From: Dichetophora obliterata | Lineage: Eukaryota > Arthropoda > Insecta > Diptera > Sciomyzidae | DNA length: 64,000 nucleotides | Reading direction: 5' to 3' | NCBI GenBank assembly: GCA_963920525.1 | Contig: OY986435.1 | Span: 220,378,899-220,442,898, forward strand | In this document: piece after piece, positions 43,811 to 55,579 of the stretch | Layout: each line of letters opens with the position of its first letter | Numbering within the stretch: position 1 is the stretch's first letter | Made by a program: the position numbers and the translations under genes | The notes under the pieces: generated by a model | The model's input: the letters and a program-made list of their open reading frames with translations, nothing else | Database searches by the model: none | What the model was told of the DNA's origin: nothing

Positions 43811-45837
43811 AGAAATTTCATTTGTGCTGAACATAATTTCATTTTATGCGAAAATGTACAAATAATTGGCAAAAGTTCAAAATTCAATTTTTTTTTCTAA
43901 TATATGTAATATTGCAACTAATTTCATTCTAAATTTACCTTTATGAAGTTCAAATGTATTATTAATATGATAGTAACAATGTAGTAAATATAAAAAATCA
44001 CAAAACATAAATGGTTGTTAATTTTTTTTAGCTTTTTTACAATTAAAAATATATGTGTATGCGCGTGCATATAATGGGAAGGATTAGATGTACTTCTCGA
44101 GGGACCGATGGGGGTTAATAGAAACAATAACGTAAGACACAAACAATCTGCAGTACTTCGATAAAAAAGAGCAGTTAACGGAAGAAGGAGTAGGTAGGCT
44201 TCCTTTTTTCCGGCAACAAAACCAATTTTAAAAATACTAATAAACTTTCGTTAAAAAAATCGAACAACTAAAAGAAACCAGTTAGTTTTAACTTAGTTAT
44301 GAAACAAAGCTTTCAACATTGAAAAGAATAAAATTAAAATTGAAAAAAACTCACTCTTTCAGTTTCTATGTCGAGAGATAAAATTAACTTAGCTATTTGA
44401 AATCGTATGAATGCTGTTATAATTGAAATTGAAACCACTTAAAATGATGAATGACATAAATGGAATGGAGTGATGAATTAATGATTGGTTGTACGTGTGG
44501 ATGGAGGATTGGTGGGCGGTTGATGGGTTTTCAGGATTGGTTCTTTTGAATTTGTTGATGGTTGGGTGGAATACGTGATTTTTGTAAGCACTAAAAACTC
44601 AACGTTTAACAATAGACAAGCAAACATGCATCATAAGCCATATTCGTATAGCCTGCATGTGTTGTGCAGATAACGTCTAAATTTGATTTGACATAATGGA
44701 TTTTTCCAGCCTTTTTTTATTTTTTAACTATATTTTGCAAACACTACCAGTAGCTGTGTTATTGTTTCAATGAGCGTGTGTTTTCATGAAAAAAGAAATG
44801 AATTTACTATAAAAGCTGCCAAAATCCAATTTGAAAATGTCTATGGCTTTGTTTAAGTATTGAAAAATAGTAATTGATAAATGAAGTAATTGAAAAAATT
44901 ACGCTCCCAACGTCCGTCCTGCTTAGTTATGTGTGATAAACACAGAATGGCCATAATTAATAGCTAGGAGCACAGTCCATGAAAAACGCCAACAACGACG
45001 ACTCCCCACGAATTATTTGACAAATTTCAATGCTCTCGACGTTGTCGACGAAGTGTTATAAATTGGCTTTAATGGCAGCCATTAACTGCCATGTTTTTTG
45101 CTCCTTTGCAGCTACAAATTTTCTTATTTCACGCTAGCTTTATATGTGTTCTTCAATTTGGTGCAACTTTTTTTGTCGTTCTTTACATAGTCTTTTTTTA
45201 CTGTAAAGCAAATTTGAAAACTCAACACTTCGCACACTTATATAATGGTCAAAATACAAAAGCATAGTGGCTAGCTTTCATATTAGAGTAAGATGACTCA
45301 GAGTGCAGAGGCTAGTTTAAGGTACAAGAGCACGTGCCTCGCACAGTGATTTAATACAAGCCATAGTTTAGCACCTACCGCATGCAAACACAACTTTGCA
45401 AATATTATTACTCAAAACTACAAGGTTATCATTTATTTAAGTAATCAATACTGATACCGTTAATATACAGTGTACACTCGTCTGAAATGTAGCTGAATTT
45501 CGCTACTCTACAACAACTATTCAGTCGAAATGTTCAGGCTGCCTCTCTTTGATTTAGGGCCCCCCCCTCCACACTAGGCCGTAGCTGTTTTGTTTTTTTT
45601 TATATTTATAAACATGCAATAACAATAGAGTTCAGCTACTATAGCTTTTTCACACTTTCTCCGCAATAGATCATTTTAAGAACAAATCCAAATATCATTG
45701 ACATATCTCAAAGATATCGATAGAAGTGGTCCAAAAAAAAGCCAAAAGGGAGAAAAATTTTCCCACCATAATATGGGTTGGGCTCAGGGGCAACACAAGA
45801 CATAACAACTAACAATGCGTTTACATAGATCTTATCC
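43811..45837. other. AT-rich non-coding stretch
   Basis: It contains a TGATGG-rich patch at about 44450-44570. No gene-like frame and no terminal repeats are seen. Confidence 0.45.
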
Positions 45838-48656
45838 TTAATTAGTTTTCAATCTACTTTTGAGTTGACCTTTCGACAAGTTAACATCAAAAACGTTGCA
45901 GTTGTTAACAAAGGTACTCATGCGATTTAATGGAGCAGTTAACATATAATTTGTTCTACTAAATATAATTTGTTAGAGTTTCTACTGCTTCTACGGTTAG
46001 TGTTAAAATTTATAAGAGAAAGAAGCTCTGGAGAGTCGAATACACCAGTAATGAGTTGGTGTAAGTAGACGATATCAGCAGATTTTCTTCTCTCACTTAA
46101 AGATTGCATTTGGAAGGTTAAATGTGTCAGTTCCACTCAAGCCTCTTAGAGCAAACCGAACAAAACGTTTTGAATTCTTTCTATACGATCAACATGCACA
46201 TTGTAATGTGGAGACCATACTTGACTTGCGTACTTCAAGTGAAGACGCACGATTGAATAATACAGAGTTGTAGTTGTTATTAAGCTATCAAACTCTTTGG
46301 CCCACCGTTTTATAAAACCAAGCATAGAAGACGCTTTTTTACAAATTCTATCAATATGCATGTTAAACGACAATTTTGAATCCATGCATATACCAGGGTC
46401 TTTGACGGTAGTTACACGACTTAAAGCAGTATCTTTAATTTTGAAATCAAAAATAAAATTGTTCCTTTTACGCAAAAAGGTCATAGTTTGGCATTTATCT
46501 GGATTTAAAAACATGTTATTTTTAGAACACCAAACCTCAAAGGAGTTTAAGTCTGACTGGATCAGGTCTGAATTGTCATTAGAATCAATTGTTCTGTATA
46601 TTTTCATATCATCAGCATAAATAAGCAAATGAGAGTGTTTGATGACGTGGGTAACATCATTAATTGCCAAAATAAACAGAAGTGGACCCAGGTGGCTTCC
46701 TTGAGGAACACCCGATTCTGCAACAAATTCAGAAGACAACACGCCTCGGAACCGTACTTGATAAGATCGCTCCATCAAATACGATTTGATCCAGTTTACA
46801 AAATATTGTGGAAACCCCATTAATTTAAGTTTAAATAAAATTAGATTATGTGGTAATTTATCAAAAGCTTTGCTAAATTCAGTGTAAATACAATCGACCT
46901 GGCTACCAGAATCAATAGATTTTAAGCAGAAAGTAGTGAAATCAAGGAGATTAGACACAGTGGATCTGCCAGTAACAAAACCATGCTGACGAGTTGTCAT
47001 GACATGCCCACAGTGAATTTTCACTCGATCGTACACTATTCGCTCAAAAAGTTTAGGAATCGAAGACAATTTAGCGATAGGCCTATAATTAGTGACGTCA
47101 TTCCTGCAACCTTTTTTGTAAGTAGGACTGATATAAGATTTTTTCCAAAAAAGAGGAAAATTACTTTCATTAATTGGTTTATTAAAAAGTAACGAAAGTG
47201 GCTGACATAAAATGGAGCCGCATTGTTTTAACACTGCGGCAGGAATTCCATCTGGTCCAGCGCTAAAATCCTCATCGATTGATTCAATACACTTAAAAAT
47301 ATCCTCTGAGGTAAAAGATATATGCCCCAAAGAAACTCTGGATGCATTGTTCATAAAATCAAAATACGCTAAATCAGGATTAAAAGAATCTGAACAAAAT
47401 GATTCTTTAAAAAGATTGGCAAATAAGCCGCAAATAATGGTGGAATCGTCAGTAAATACATCCTGAAGTTTGAAAGAAGAAGGAAATCCATCAGTCTTCT
47501 TCTTAACATTAATAAATCCCCAAAATTTTCTTGGATCAGACAAAATACTCAGCTTCATATTATCCAAATACTCATTATATAATGCAGCTGAGCAATTCTC
47601 AAATTCCAGAAACAAACGTTTGTATGTTTCTAGGTCATTTGAGTCAAAACTACAAACATATTTCTTCCATGCCCTATTCCTATTGTTGCGAAGAGTCTTT
47701 AAATCCTTTGTGTACCAAGGGTACGCAGAATTTTTCGCAAATTTTAGACTATATGGTACAGACTGAGAAAACATAGCAAAGAGCTCCGTATAGAAAAAAT
47801 TTATTAAACTATTAAGACTATTATTATTTATGTACTCTGTAATTATATTTAATTTACTATAAAGTAAATAATTCAACCCCAAAAAGTCAGCTTTTTTGAA
47901 ATTGAATTCATAAACTGTGTTAACAGAGCTTGAATTTACCATATTCTCCCTATCGGATTTATACCAAATACTCAAAGGTGGATGGTAATTATCAATAGTA
48001 GTCAAAGCATGAAGTGCCTTCTGAACAATTACATTGTTACTGTCTGTAGTTAAGACTAGGTCAAGCAGCCTTTCCAGACTATTATAAATACAACTAACTT
48101 GTTGTAAGTCAGAACATATATTGTCAACAAATATATGTTCTTGGCGTGTCTTCGAATTAGATGCATAAAAATGTGTTTCATCGTCAGAAGAATGCCATTT
48201 TAAGTCAATCAAATTAAAATCGCCCAACTATAAAATGTCGTCATTAACGTCAAGTAAATTTAATATAAATTCTATGAAATCCGCAAGGCTTGCATAGACC
48301 TCTACACTGCTCTTAGGAGGAACGTATGCATTAATAACAAATACATTAGAATTGCAATGTACAACCTTAACGCATATAATTTCGATATTAGCAGAGCAGG
48401 GAATATCAATAAAGGAACTAACACAGGAGTTCCTTACAGCTAATAGGACACCACCACCAACTGCAGAATTATTGTCAGCATGTCTGTCTTTCCTATATAC
48501 TTCAAAACTATTGTCAAACAGTTCTAAGTCAGTAATTCCTCCGTTCAACCAAGTTTTAGTTAACGCGATAATATCTTCAGAAAAATTCTGAGTTGACCAA
48601 AAAATGCGTCTTTGAACGCAATCCCCTTACCTTTTGATAGTAAAGGGAAAGCCTAT
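45838..48656 (-). pseudogene. LINE-2 ORF2: endonuclease-reverse transcriptase
   Basis: The start region reads 'YYQKVRGLRSKTHFLV', shifts near 48590 to 'EDIIALTKTWLNGGITDLE', and meets one stop at 48228-48230 just before 'GDFNLIDLKWHSSDDE'. From there a 693-codon frame (48227-46146) is open. It holds 'CIYTEFSKAFDKLPHNLIL', 'ESGVPQGSHLGPLLFILAIN' and 'LLIYADDMKIYR', the RT core of the jockey group. The conserved 'DFSKAFD' reads 'EFSKAFD'; the catalytic Asp is the later one and is kept. Further shifts near 46150 and 45940 separate the C-terminal pieces, ending 'APLNRMSTFVNNCNVF' before a TAA at 45838-45840. Confidence 0.9.
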
Positions 48657-49568
48657 TTAGTTTTTTGGGTCTGACTGGCGATATTATTCGTCCTTCTAGA
48701 CCTGTGTTTAGGCTTAAACTCAGAAACAAAGATATTATCAGCCCACAGATTAGAGCTCAGAACAGTTGCAAACTCTTCAGCAGCCACTGTGAGAATAAAT
48801 GATGCGTGGGACGGTTTATTGCCAATTTTTTTGCATGAGCAGAAAGCAGTCTGACTTACTAAACGGTTATGTTTGACAAACGTCAATACATTTTCACTTG
48901 TTGTGTCGGGCTGAAGGCGTGAAATGAAAACCTTTTTTTTTCCTCGACAACGCTCTTAAATTTAATGAACTATTGCGCTCATTAGTTATGTCACTAGCCG
49001 GGGTAAGAAAGAGATGGAGGAGATGGAGTGATAACTATATTATCCATTCTCACTGGCGTAAACACTGGTTAAGCCGAGATCTGCTTCGTTTCTAAAGTGG
49101 CTGGAAGCGTCATGCGCCGCTTATTATTTTTATTTTTTGAATTATTTCTCTTTTTTTTCGAAATATTTAGTTCTTTTTTAGATGAAATTATTTGAGTCTC
49201 AAAAGAAGAGGCTGGAAGAGTCTGAGACAATGCGGTCGAAATATTTACCGATGAAGACTTTTCATCATAAATGCTAGTGCTGGGAGAGGTGCTTACTTCA
49301 TTAAAAAATGTAACGATTTCTTTAAAATTGTTATTTAAAGCGTTAAGACTATCACCGAAAAGCTTAATTTTTGAGAAAACTCATCTGGTGAAAGAACCCT
49401 ACACGAAGCACAATACCAGCGAAGACCTGACATACCTGATGAAGTATGGAACAAACGCCCACATGGGCCAGAACAACTGAACATACGGTTCAGAATGTTT
49501 TGACTTTTGCAAAACTCGTCTAAAGAACAAGCAGCAAAATGTTCTACGGAAAAATATTCCATAGCCAA
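48653..49568 (-). pseudogene. LINE-2 ORF1: PHD-like finger plus RRM-like nucleic-acid binding protein
   Basis: The N-terminus has a Cys/His pattern 'CSGPCGRLFHTSSGMSGLRW' followed by 'YCASC', a PHD-type zinc finger. A shift near 49350 leads into a Ser/Lys-rich linker ('KKRNNSKNKNNKRR'). The C-terminal part, 'KVFISRLQPDTTSENVLTFV' then 'FATVLSSNLWADNIFVSEF', resembles the RRM-like region of insect LINE ORF1 proteins that coat LINE RNA. Stops near 49050-48990 interrupt it. Confidence 0.75.
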
Positions 49569-49570
49569 AA

Positions 49571-50159
49571 AATAAAGTTAAAAATTATATGTGTGCAAAA
49601 ATAATGTCCACTAAGTGCTAATGGGTTAATATAATAGGTTACAGTTTAAAAGCAACTGCAACAATTCGCTGTGCTTAGTTTATGCAAATAAACAAATAAC
49701 GCACAAAGAGTAACGCAAAAAAAAAGAGAAAGAAAAAAGCATATACTTAAGCAGCAGCTCAACTATCAAACTATGACGATAAAATGTAGCTCTTTTGAGC
49801 TACATACATCATGCAACATAATTAAGCAAATTGTTGCCAATTCTTGCCGTCTTATAACTTATTTAAAAGGAGGGATGGGTGTCGGAACAGTCAAAAAATA
49901 ATATGTATGTATATTTTTTTTCGTGAGTACGTAACAAATTTATAGATTTTGATATATTTTTTCTGTTTGAAAGCCACGTGGAGTCAGGCAAACATAGCAA
50001 TTTTCTTCAGTTTTTTAATGATTATCATTTATATTTAGGTTAATTCAATGAGGGTTAGCAATGCGGGTAGAGAAGTGGTCTTTATGGCTTTAAGAAATGT
50101 TTGCGGCGTAATAACGCTATTGATTTCAAATATATGCATCGAAATGTCGTTCTAGAGCT
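49571..50159. other. AT-rich non-coding stretch
   Basis: I see no gene. It could include the 5' UTR of LINE-2. Confidence 0.35.
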
Positions 50160-50610
50160 CCAGCTCGACGCGAAAAAAAGTATTTTTGTCCCACATTATC
50201 TAAACTGCACGAACTGGAATCAATATTTCGTTAACTTTGCCTCTTTTATTCAAAATCTTAACCCAGTTTCTTTTTTTTGTACTTGGCGACTTGAATGCAC
50301 GCACCGCTTCTGAACAGCAGCTTGATAGAAATCCTCTATTAGGAAATAACAATATTAATTCCATCAGAATCTCAACAGATCAAACTCTAGAAACAAAAGG
50401 TAAACGGTTAGTTTTAATTGAAGATATCGGAGGGGTTAATGATTTAATAACAATTCATGTAAAAACTTCACTTATATTGGACCTAATGGTAGTTCTGTTA
50501 TAGACATATACAAGCTCGTTCAACGTATTGCACCATATCACTGATTTTTTCAATCCTATCTAAATCATATTCCATCACATGCCGCTTGTTCTTGACCTTA
50601 AACTTAATCC
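50160..50610 (+). pseudogene. LINE endonuclease fragment (third LINE family)
   Basis: 'IFVPHYLNCTNWNQYFVNF' then, after a shift near 50280, 'VLGDLNARTASEQQLDRN' and 'YIGPNGSSVIDIYKLVQRI', ending 'SHMPLVLDLKLNPD'. These are the GDxNAR, SSxID and SDHxP-type blocks of an EEP endonuclease; His of DHMP is kept in 'SHMP'. Frameshifts near 50280 and 50455 kill it. The RT part is absent. Confidence 0.75.
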
Positions 50611-51090
50611 CGATCCAATTTTTTTGTTTTTTTTTTTTTATTTAAATAAAAAAAATTTTTAACGTGTGAAATGAATACACTACACATATTTATTAAAAAA
50701 CAGTTAATTTTATAAGATATACATGGGTATTTAGATCTTTTTATACATGAGATTAATACATAAAAATTATGTAAAAATTAATTCAGGACTTTTTAATAAA
50801 GTTAAGGTAAAAATACAATATTTATTTAAAGTGGCTAGAAATATAATAGTACGAGATCCGGGAGCAAGTTTACTGCGTTCATCGAGTTTTTAATCGAAAT
50901 CATATTTTTATGTATAATTATATATAGGAGAATTCATTTTGGATAGGTTGCCAATCAAAATGTGGCCGCTAGTATTTTTAATTTAAATAATATCAACTGC
51001 TTCTCAAAAAAAAAAACCTATACCAATACACAGCTACATATGTATTAAACTTAAAAAATTAGGGTTGCCTTAGCGCAACTGGCCGCAACC
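50611..51090. other. Non-coding stretch with GGTTGCC...TGGCCGC words
   Basis: 'ggttgcc' followed about 10 bases later by 'tggccgc' occurs near 50949 and 51063, and again inside the TIR at 51206. No gene is seen. Confidence 0.45.
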
Positions 51091-51492
51091 TCCAAGCAGC
51101 CCGGTGTAAATAGGTATAGCTTCGGGACATTTATACGTTCATAACGTATTTTGATTAATCATATAGTAAATTAAAGCTAATTTTTTTATGCATGGTGGAA
51201 TCGGGTTGCCTGTGTTAAAGTGGCCGCAAATATGGGTTGTCTGCTGTTTAAGAAAGATTACATGAGAAATTAATGAAAAATTAACTTGTTTGATATAAAC
51301 AAGTTTTTAAACATAATAGTATCCTTTTATTTTGTGACAAATATATTTTTTTCCTGCATGAAGAGAAGCTTAAATTACAAAAAAATTAAGTGTTTTCTGT
51401 GTCCTAATACAAATAATGTACTAAAGTTTAATCAGTCATTATTTAAAAAGTGTGAATTAATGTTATTATTTTGTCGGAAAAAAATAGAAGTA

Positions 51493-52413
51493 AAGGGTCC
51501 GCCAAATAACTTTTTTTTTAAAAATTCTATAAAAAAAAACTACTGGATATTTTCTCAAATTTCTTTTTTTATTTGAAAGTACAATCCTTCCGGTTAATAA
51601 TGAAAAATAATTTCATTCAAATGTCTGCCTCGGCTGGCCATGTAGTAGCCTACACGATCGGTCCAATTTTTAAGCACATTATCGATTGTGTGCAGCTGTA
51701 TTTCACCAATGGCTTCACGAATATTGTCCTTTAAAGCGTCAATTGTATCTGGCTTGTCGGCGTAACACTTATCTTTGAGGGCATCCCACAAATAATAGTC
51801 CAACGGAGTCAAATCGCAGCTCCGAGGTAGCCAATCGACATCAGCTCTGCGGCTGATAATGCGATCTTCAAAAACAGGGCGTAAAAAATCGAGTGTAGCT
51901 TCGGCTGTGTGGCACGTAGCGCCGTCCTGTTGAAACCAAATGTTGCCAATATCCTCCTCTTCAATTTTTGTGAACAAAAATTCGTTCAACAATGCCCTAT
52001 AACGATCGCCATTGACTGTAACGGCCACTCCTTGCTCATTTTCGAAGAAAAATGGCCTAATTATGCCTCTGGACCAAAATCCGCACCAAACAGTGACTCG
52101 TTTTGGGTGCAGCGGCTTTTCAATGTATGCGTGCGGGTTTTCTGTGCCCCAAATGCGACAATTTTGCTTGTTTACATACCCGCCAAGATCAAAATGAGCT
52201 TCATCTGAAAAGATGATTTTTTTGGCAAAATCGGCATCATGATTTTCAAAGTAATGTCGCCATTTTTTCCAGCGTTGTTCAAGCGTATACACAACCATAT
52301 TCGTTCAACGGAAGGATAAAACTAATTATCGGTCAAATCAGACATGAGCTAAGTGTTGCCATTCACGAAATAAGCACTAGTTGGGAAAAAAAAACGTTAG
52401 ATGGCGGACCCTG
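51493..52413 (-). mobile_element. Mariner-family element, copy 2, internally deleted
   Basis: Ends AAGGGTCCGCCAAATAACTT (51493) and 'gatggcggaccctg' (52413), with TA on both sides (51491-51492, 52414-52415). Compared with copy 1, about 420 bp between the N-terminal codons and the DDE core are missing. The junction falls at a short shared 'cat' (about 52240). Confidence 0.9.
51594..52298 (-). CDS. Mariner-like transposase, deleted DNA-binding domain, open frame
   Basis: The frame has 234 codons. 'MVVYTLEQRWKKWRHYFENH' is fused directly to 'DADFAKKIIFSDEAHF', so most of the helix-turn-helix region is gone. The whole DDE core is present without stops: SDEAHF, QQDGATCH and CDLTPLDYYLWD, with 36 residues between the last two acids. 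The C-terminus ends at 'HLNEIIFHY', about a dozen residues short of copy 1 because of a TAA. It could make a catalytic-core protein unable to recognise ends, but most likely it is a non-autonomous copy whose frame survived by chance. Confidence 0.8.
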   Translation of the reverse strand: MVVYTLEQRWKKWRHYFENHDADFAKKIIFSDEAHFDLGGYVNKQNCRIWGTENPHAYIEKPLHPKRVTVWCGFWSRGIIRPFFFENEQGVAVTVNGDRYRALLNEFLFTKIEEEDIGNIWFQQDGATCHTAEATLDFLRPVFEDRIISRRADVDWLPRSCDLTPLDYYLWDALKDKCYADKPDTIDALKDNIREAIGEIQLHTIDNVLKNWTDRVGYYMASRGRHLNEIIFHY

Positions 52414-52619
52414 TACCATGACATTTTTTTAACAATGAAGTCCTTAGACGTTTTCGGATATCATGAATGGAATGTTAAAAAAAAATTACAGCTTTAAAAC
52501 AAAGAGATAAGCGGGAATATGAAAATTTTTGTAAAACTCAAACCGTAAGTTAAAATTTTCTTTGAACTTTAGATTAATTGAGTTTTAGTTACTATATAAA
52601 TTATGTATCGCCACCTTAA

Positions 52620-53138
52620 CCCTTTCATGCCCAATGTTCATGCCTATAGGCAACATTGTACTCATGGGGTTCTAAGTTTCGCAATTTTCATGTTTTTTAC
52701 CAGTGGTTTTTGCATCATATAGCCTTATGTGTTGTGCAGTGCAAGCTTACAGCTATTTGTTCTATTGAAAGCTTTGCACGGGTCTATTTAGTAGCTGTTT
52801 TCCGTAGGGTAAAATGGTCGAAATAAAGATCAGGATCGTTTCGAAAAAAAGTGTTTATACAAAAGTGCTTAAAAACATTAAACTAATTGCTTACATGTAA
52901 AACCAAGTGCACAACAAAAATACAAAAAAAAAATGAGAGAGCTATATAAAAAAACCAGAGAAAAGTGTTTAGTTTGTCCAATAACTGCCCAACGTTACAA
53001 ATAAGCAACATCCTGTAACTAACGAATCCGGGCACCAAGGACTGTGAAATTTTTTTCAGTTTATATTTGAGTAAATACTAATTTATATCTGACTTAAAAA
53101 ATGTGTAGCTCCACCCATTATAATTCGGCATGAGAGGG
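52620..53138. mobile_element. piggyBac-type MITE
   Basis: CCCTTTCATGCC (52620) mirrors 'ggcatgagaggg' (to 53138), flanked by TTAA on both sides (52616-52619, 53139-53142). At 519 bp it has no transposase. The TTAA duplication and CCC start define the piggyBac superfamily. Confidence 0.85.
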
Positions 53139-53779
53139 TTAATACGAAGGAAATTACGGGTTGCGACTTTTTGGCTGCATTCTTCAACAAAGGGAAAGTC
53201 CGGCCCTTCAATACATTTGTTAAGCACCCGAAGAAGTTTTCAAGAAATTTTCGCGTCATTGACTAACCCAAATGATATTTTTGATGAAAACAAAACTAAA
53301 GTAGTAGAAGAGTTTACTTGTCTTATGTATGGAATCCCAAATTGTCAAAGTGTAAGTGCTGGAAGATTCATTAGGTTCAACAAATTGTATGCTACAAAAG
53401 CCAACAATGAAAAATTCATAAAAAAAATTAAAGGCTTCGATTCGACTAATATTCTACCGTGCTGGAAATCTTTAAAAGAAAAATTCTTGCGAACAATCTT
53501 TGTTAATTCAATATGGTTAAATGCCACTGAAGCGAATTGTATTATGTTTAGCGAGGAAAATATAACTGGATTCTAGATGGTTTTCTAAAACCAACATTGT
53601 TCTTAGGAGACTCAACGCCAATGCAAGCTAAGAGTGTGCAATGTAGTTCCACGAACAATATTTCTGATAATGACGATAATGATAATATTGATAGCGATGA
53701 AAGCCATAGCTGCGGTGAAAGTGAGAGCAGTGATGAATGTGAGAGCAGTAATGAAAGTGAGAGCAGTGATGAATAAATA

Positions 53780-54121
53780 AAATAAAAAATAAACTGGCCA
53801 TTTCAGCCCTTGGAATGACTTTGACTTAGCTTCTATTGATCAATTGTGTTGTGCATGTTGTTAAAGGTTTGATCACAAATGACCGAGAACTGGACCTACG
53901 TGTTTTATGCCGACTCCGAACGGCTTATGTTCTCAAGAAGCTTTACATGGCAATTTTTACTCTCTGAGTTTTGCCATTGTCTGCAGAGAAGTGACGCGCG
54001 AACAGAAAAATTATTCAATTGAAAAAACTTTTTGGCTGAGCTTGAATTGAACCCGGCCTACCGCGGTTCTTAAGCTAAGGGGCCATGCAATCTACCCACT
54101 AGGCTACGGTCGCCACTTGTC
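53780..54121 (-). mobile_element. tRNA-derived SINE, copy 3
   Basis: It is flanked by a 14-bp target duplication GTGATGAATAAATA (53766-53779 and 54122-54135). In reverse it shows the A and B boxes, the 'gttcggagtcggc' block and the 'tggccag' end of the family. It inserted into the end of the long-TIR element's acidic coding tail. Confidence 0.9.
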
Positions 54122-54636
54122 GTGATGAATAAATAGTATGTGCAATAAATGGCACGAAAATAGCATACAAGTTTTATTTGTTGTGTTTCTTAATACATAT
54201 TTTATTTGTAACCTATTATAAAAAAAAATAAAAAATCCAATCTTTTCCCAAAAATTACCTACTTATAAAATATAATTTTCGTTTACACGATTTTTTTTTT
54301 ATTAATTTTATAAAGAAAAGATAACTAAGTTTTTCACTTAAGAATGAATTTTTTGTTGCATTTAAGTAATTTAAAAAACCACTAAACAATAAGTTAATAA
54401 TTATGCATTATAAAGTCGTTCCCACTACTTACTGTTCGATGTAGTGCGCAAACTCTTTTTCATTCTAATCTATCTTTAACAGCAGGCAACCCATATTTGC
54501 GGCCACTTTAACACAGTCAACCCTATTCAAACATGCATTAAAAAAATTAGCTTTAATTTAATATATGGTGAATCAAAATACGTTATGAACGTATAAATGT
54601 CCCGAAGCCATACCTATTTACACCGGGCTGCCTGGA

Positions 54637-55485
54637 AAACATTAAGGTTTTTATTTTTTTTATAGAGCAATACGGCTAAAAATACAAAGGTCAAACAATA
54701 AAGAAATTAAAATATTTTTAACACAAAAAAAATTAAAATTTAATTTATATTCAAGTTTTTACAAGCTTCTTTTATATAAATAGTAATTCAAATAGTAGAA
54801 AAGTTAAAAAACGTGTACATTTTTACAAAATTTGTTCAACTTGTTCATATGACTAAAAAAAAAATTACATTGAATGGGCCAACATAGTATAAGGCATTTT
54901 TAAGTAAAACTTATATTTTTAAAAAATCCCCTTATTCGTTTGTGTGAGCTTACATTACTTGGTTTTGACATAAGACTCAAATGCCTGCAGCGCAGGCTCT
55001 TCTTATAATACCTGGGTTCATTGACCTTGACTATAATAATAAATGAGATAATTTTTTATTTTATTTTTTATTACAAAAGCATTGCATACTTTTTATCTGC
55101 AATATTCATTCAAAATAGTATGCACCTACAATGTACATTTTTATAGAACTACAAAACAAAGTTTTTTTTTAAAAGGTTTAGTATTATAAAACTAGAAATA
55201 TTTCGTTTTCTTTTCCTTTATTCCACACACACACAGAATTCGTTCGGAAGTTTATTTATCATTTTTTGGCTTCAGAACCTATAAAACTTTAATATTAATT
55301 GCAATAGAAATGATAGAATCGAAAATGATAGTATCGAACGCATAAAATTAATCAAAATGTTTTGCGTTAACGCGAGAAATCAAATTAAAGACGAATTTAT
55401 AATTTTGGGTTTGTACAATGCATTGTAAATATTTTTATATTTGAATTAAATGACTAATGCAAGAAGTTTTTACCAATTCAGCCAT
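54637..55485. other. AT-rich non-coding stretch
   Basis: A short CA run lies near 55225. I see no gene. Confidence 0.4.
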
Positions 55486-55575
55486 ATTGAGGCCGAATAG
55501 CCGAAACTAGCCGAAACTGACAAAAAGGGCCGAAACTGGCCGTAACCGAAACCGAAACTGAATATTCGGTCGGAC
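55486..55575 (+). repeat. Short GCCGAAACT-type tandem repeat
   Basis: GCCGAA or CCGAAACT recurs about eight times between 55492 and 55560, ending in 'gaatattcggtcgg'. Confidence 0.7.
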
Positions 55576-55579
55576 ACTA

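Larger units (their letters stand above)
45838..49570 (-). mobile_element. LINE-2: jockey-like LINE, nearly full coding length
   Basis: Both ORFs are represented in order on the minus strand: ORF1 (49568-48653) and ORF2 (about 48656-45838) with endonuclease, RT and C-terminus. Several frameshifts and stops show it is inactive. I could not identify target duplications or a clear tail. It is a different family from LINE-1: the RT and ORF1 do not match. Confidence 0.85.
51358..53767 (+). pseudogene. Cys-containing protein gene of the long-TIR element, broken
   Basis: The first piece (51358-51492) reads 'KKIKCFLCPNTNNVLKFNQS' then 'KKCELMLLFCRKK', a possible zinc-binding start (C-x2-C...C). After the mariner a shifted frame gives 'HDIFLTMKSLDVFGYHEWNV' (52418-52500), where GYH fits the next metal ligand. 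After the MITE, 53150-53576 reads 'VVEEFTCLMYGIPNCQSVSA' and 'GFDSTNILPCWKSLKEKFLR', followed after a stop by 'FLGDSTPMQAKSV' and an acidic Ser/Glu tail. I recall this order (zinc start, YGxxN, LPPCxxxLxxKxxRTxYV) from poorly characterised transposon-linked animal proteins. I cannot name its function. The middle is deleted. Confidence 0.5.
51091..54636 (+). mobile_element. DNA transposon with ~170-bp terminal inverted repeats, family not recognised
   Basis: The left arm (51091-51265) and right arm (54462-54636) are long inverted repeats, sharing 'aggcagcccggtgtaaatag', 'tatacgttcataacgtattt' and 'gtggccgcaaatatgggttg'. The outer target duplication is not clear. The interior holds a broken gene (51358-53767) and three later insertions: a mariner, a TTAA-flanked MITE and a SINE. 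Confidence 0.8.

Noticed and set aside
46297..47776. Plus-strand frames opposite LINE-2 RT
   Set aside because: Mirror frames of the 693-codon RT frame.
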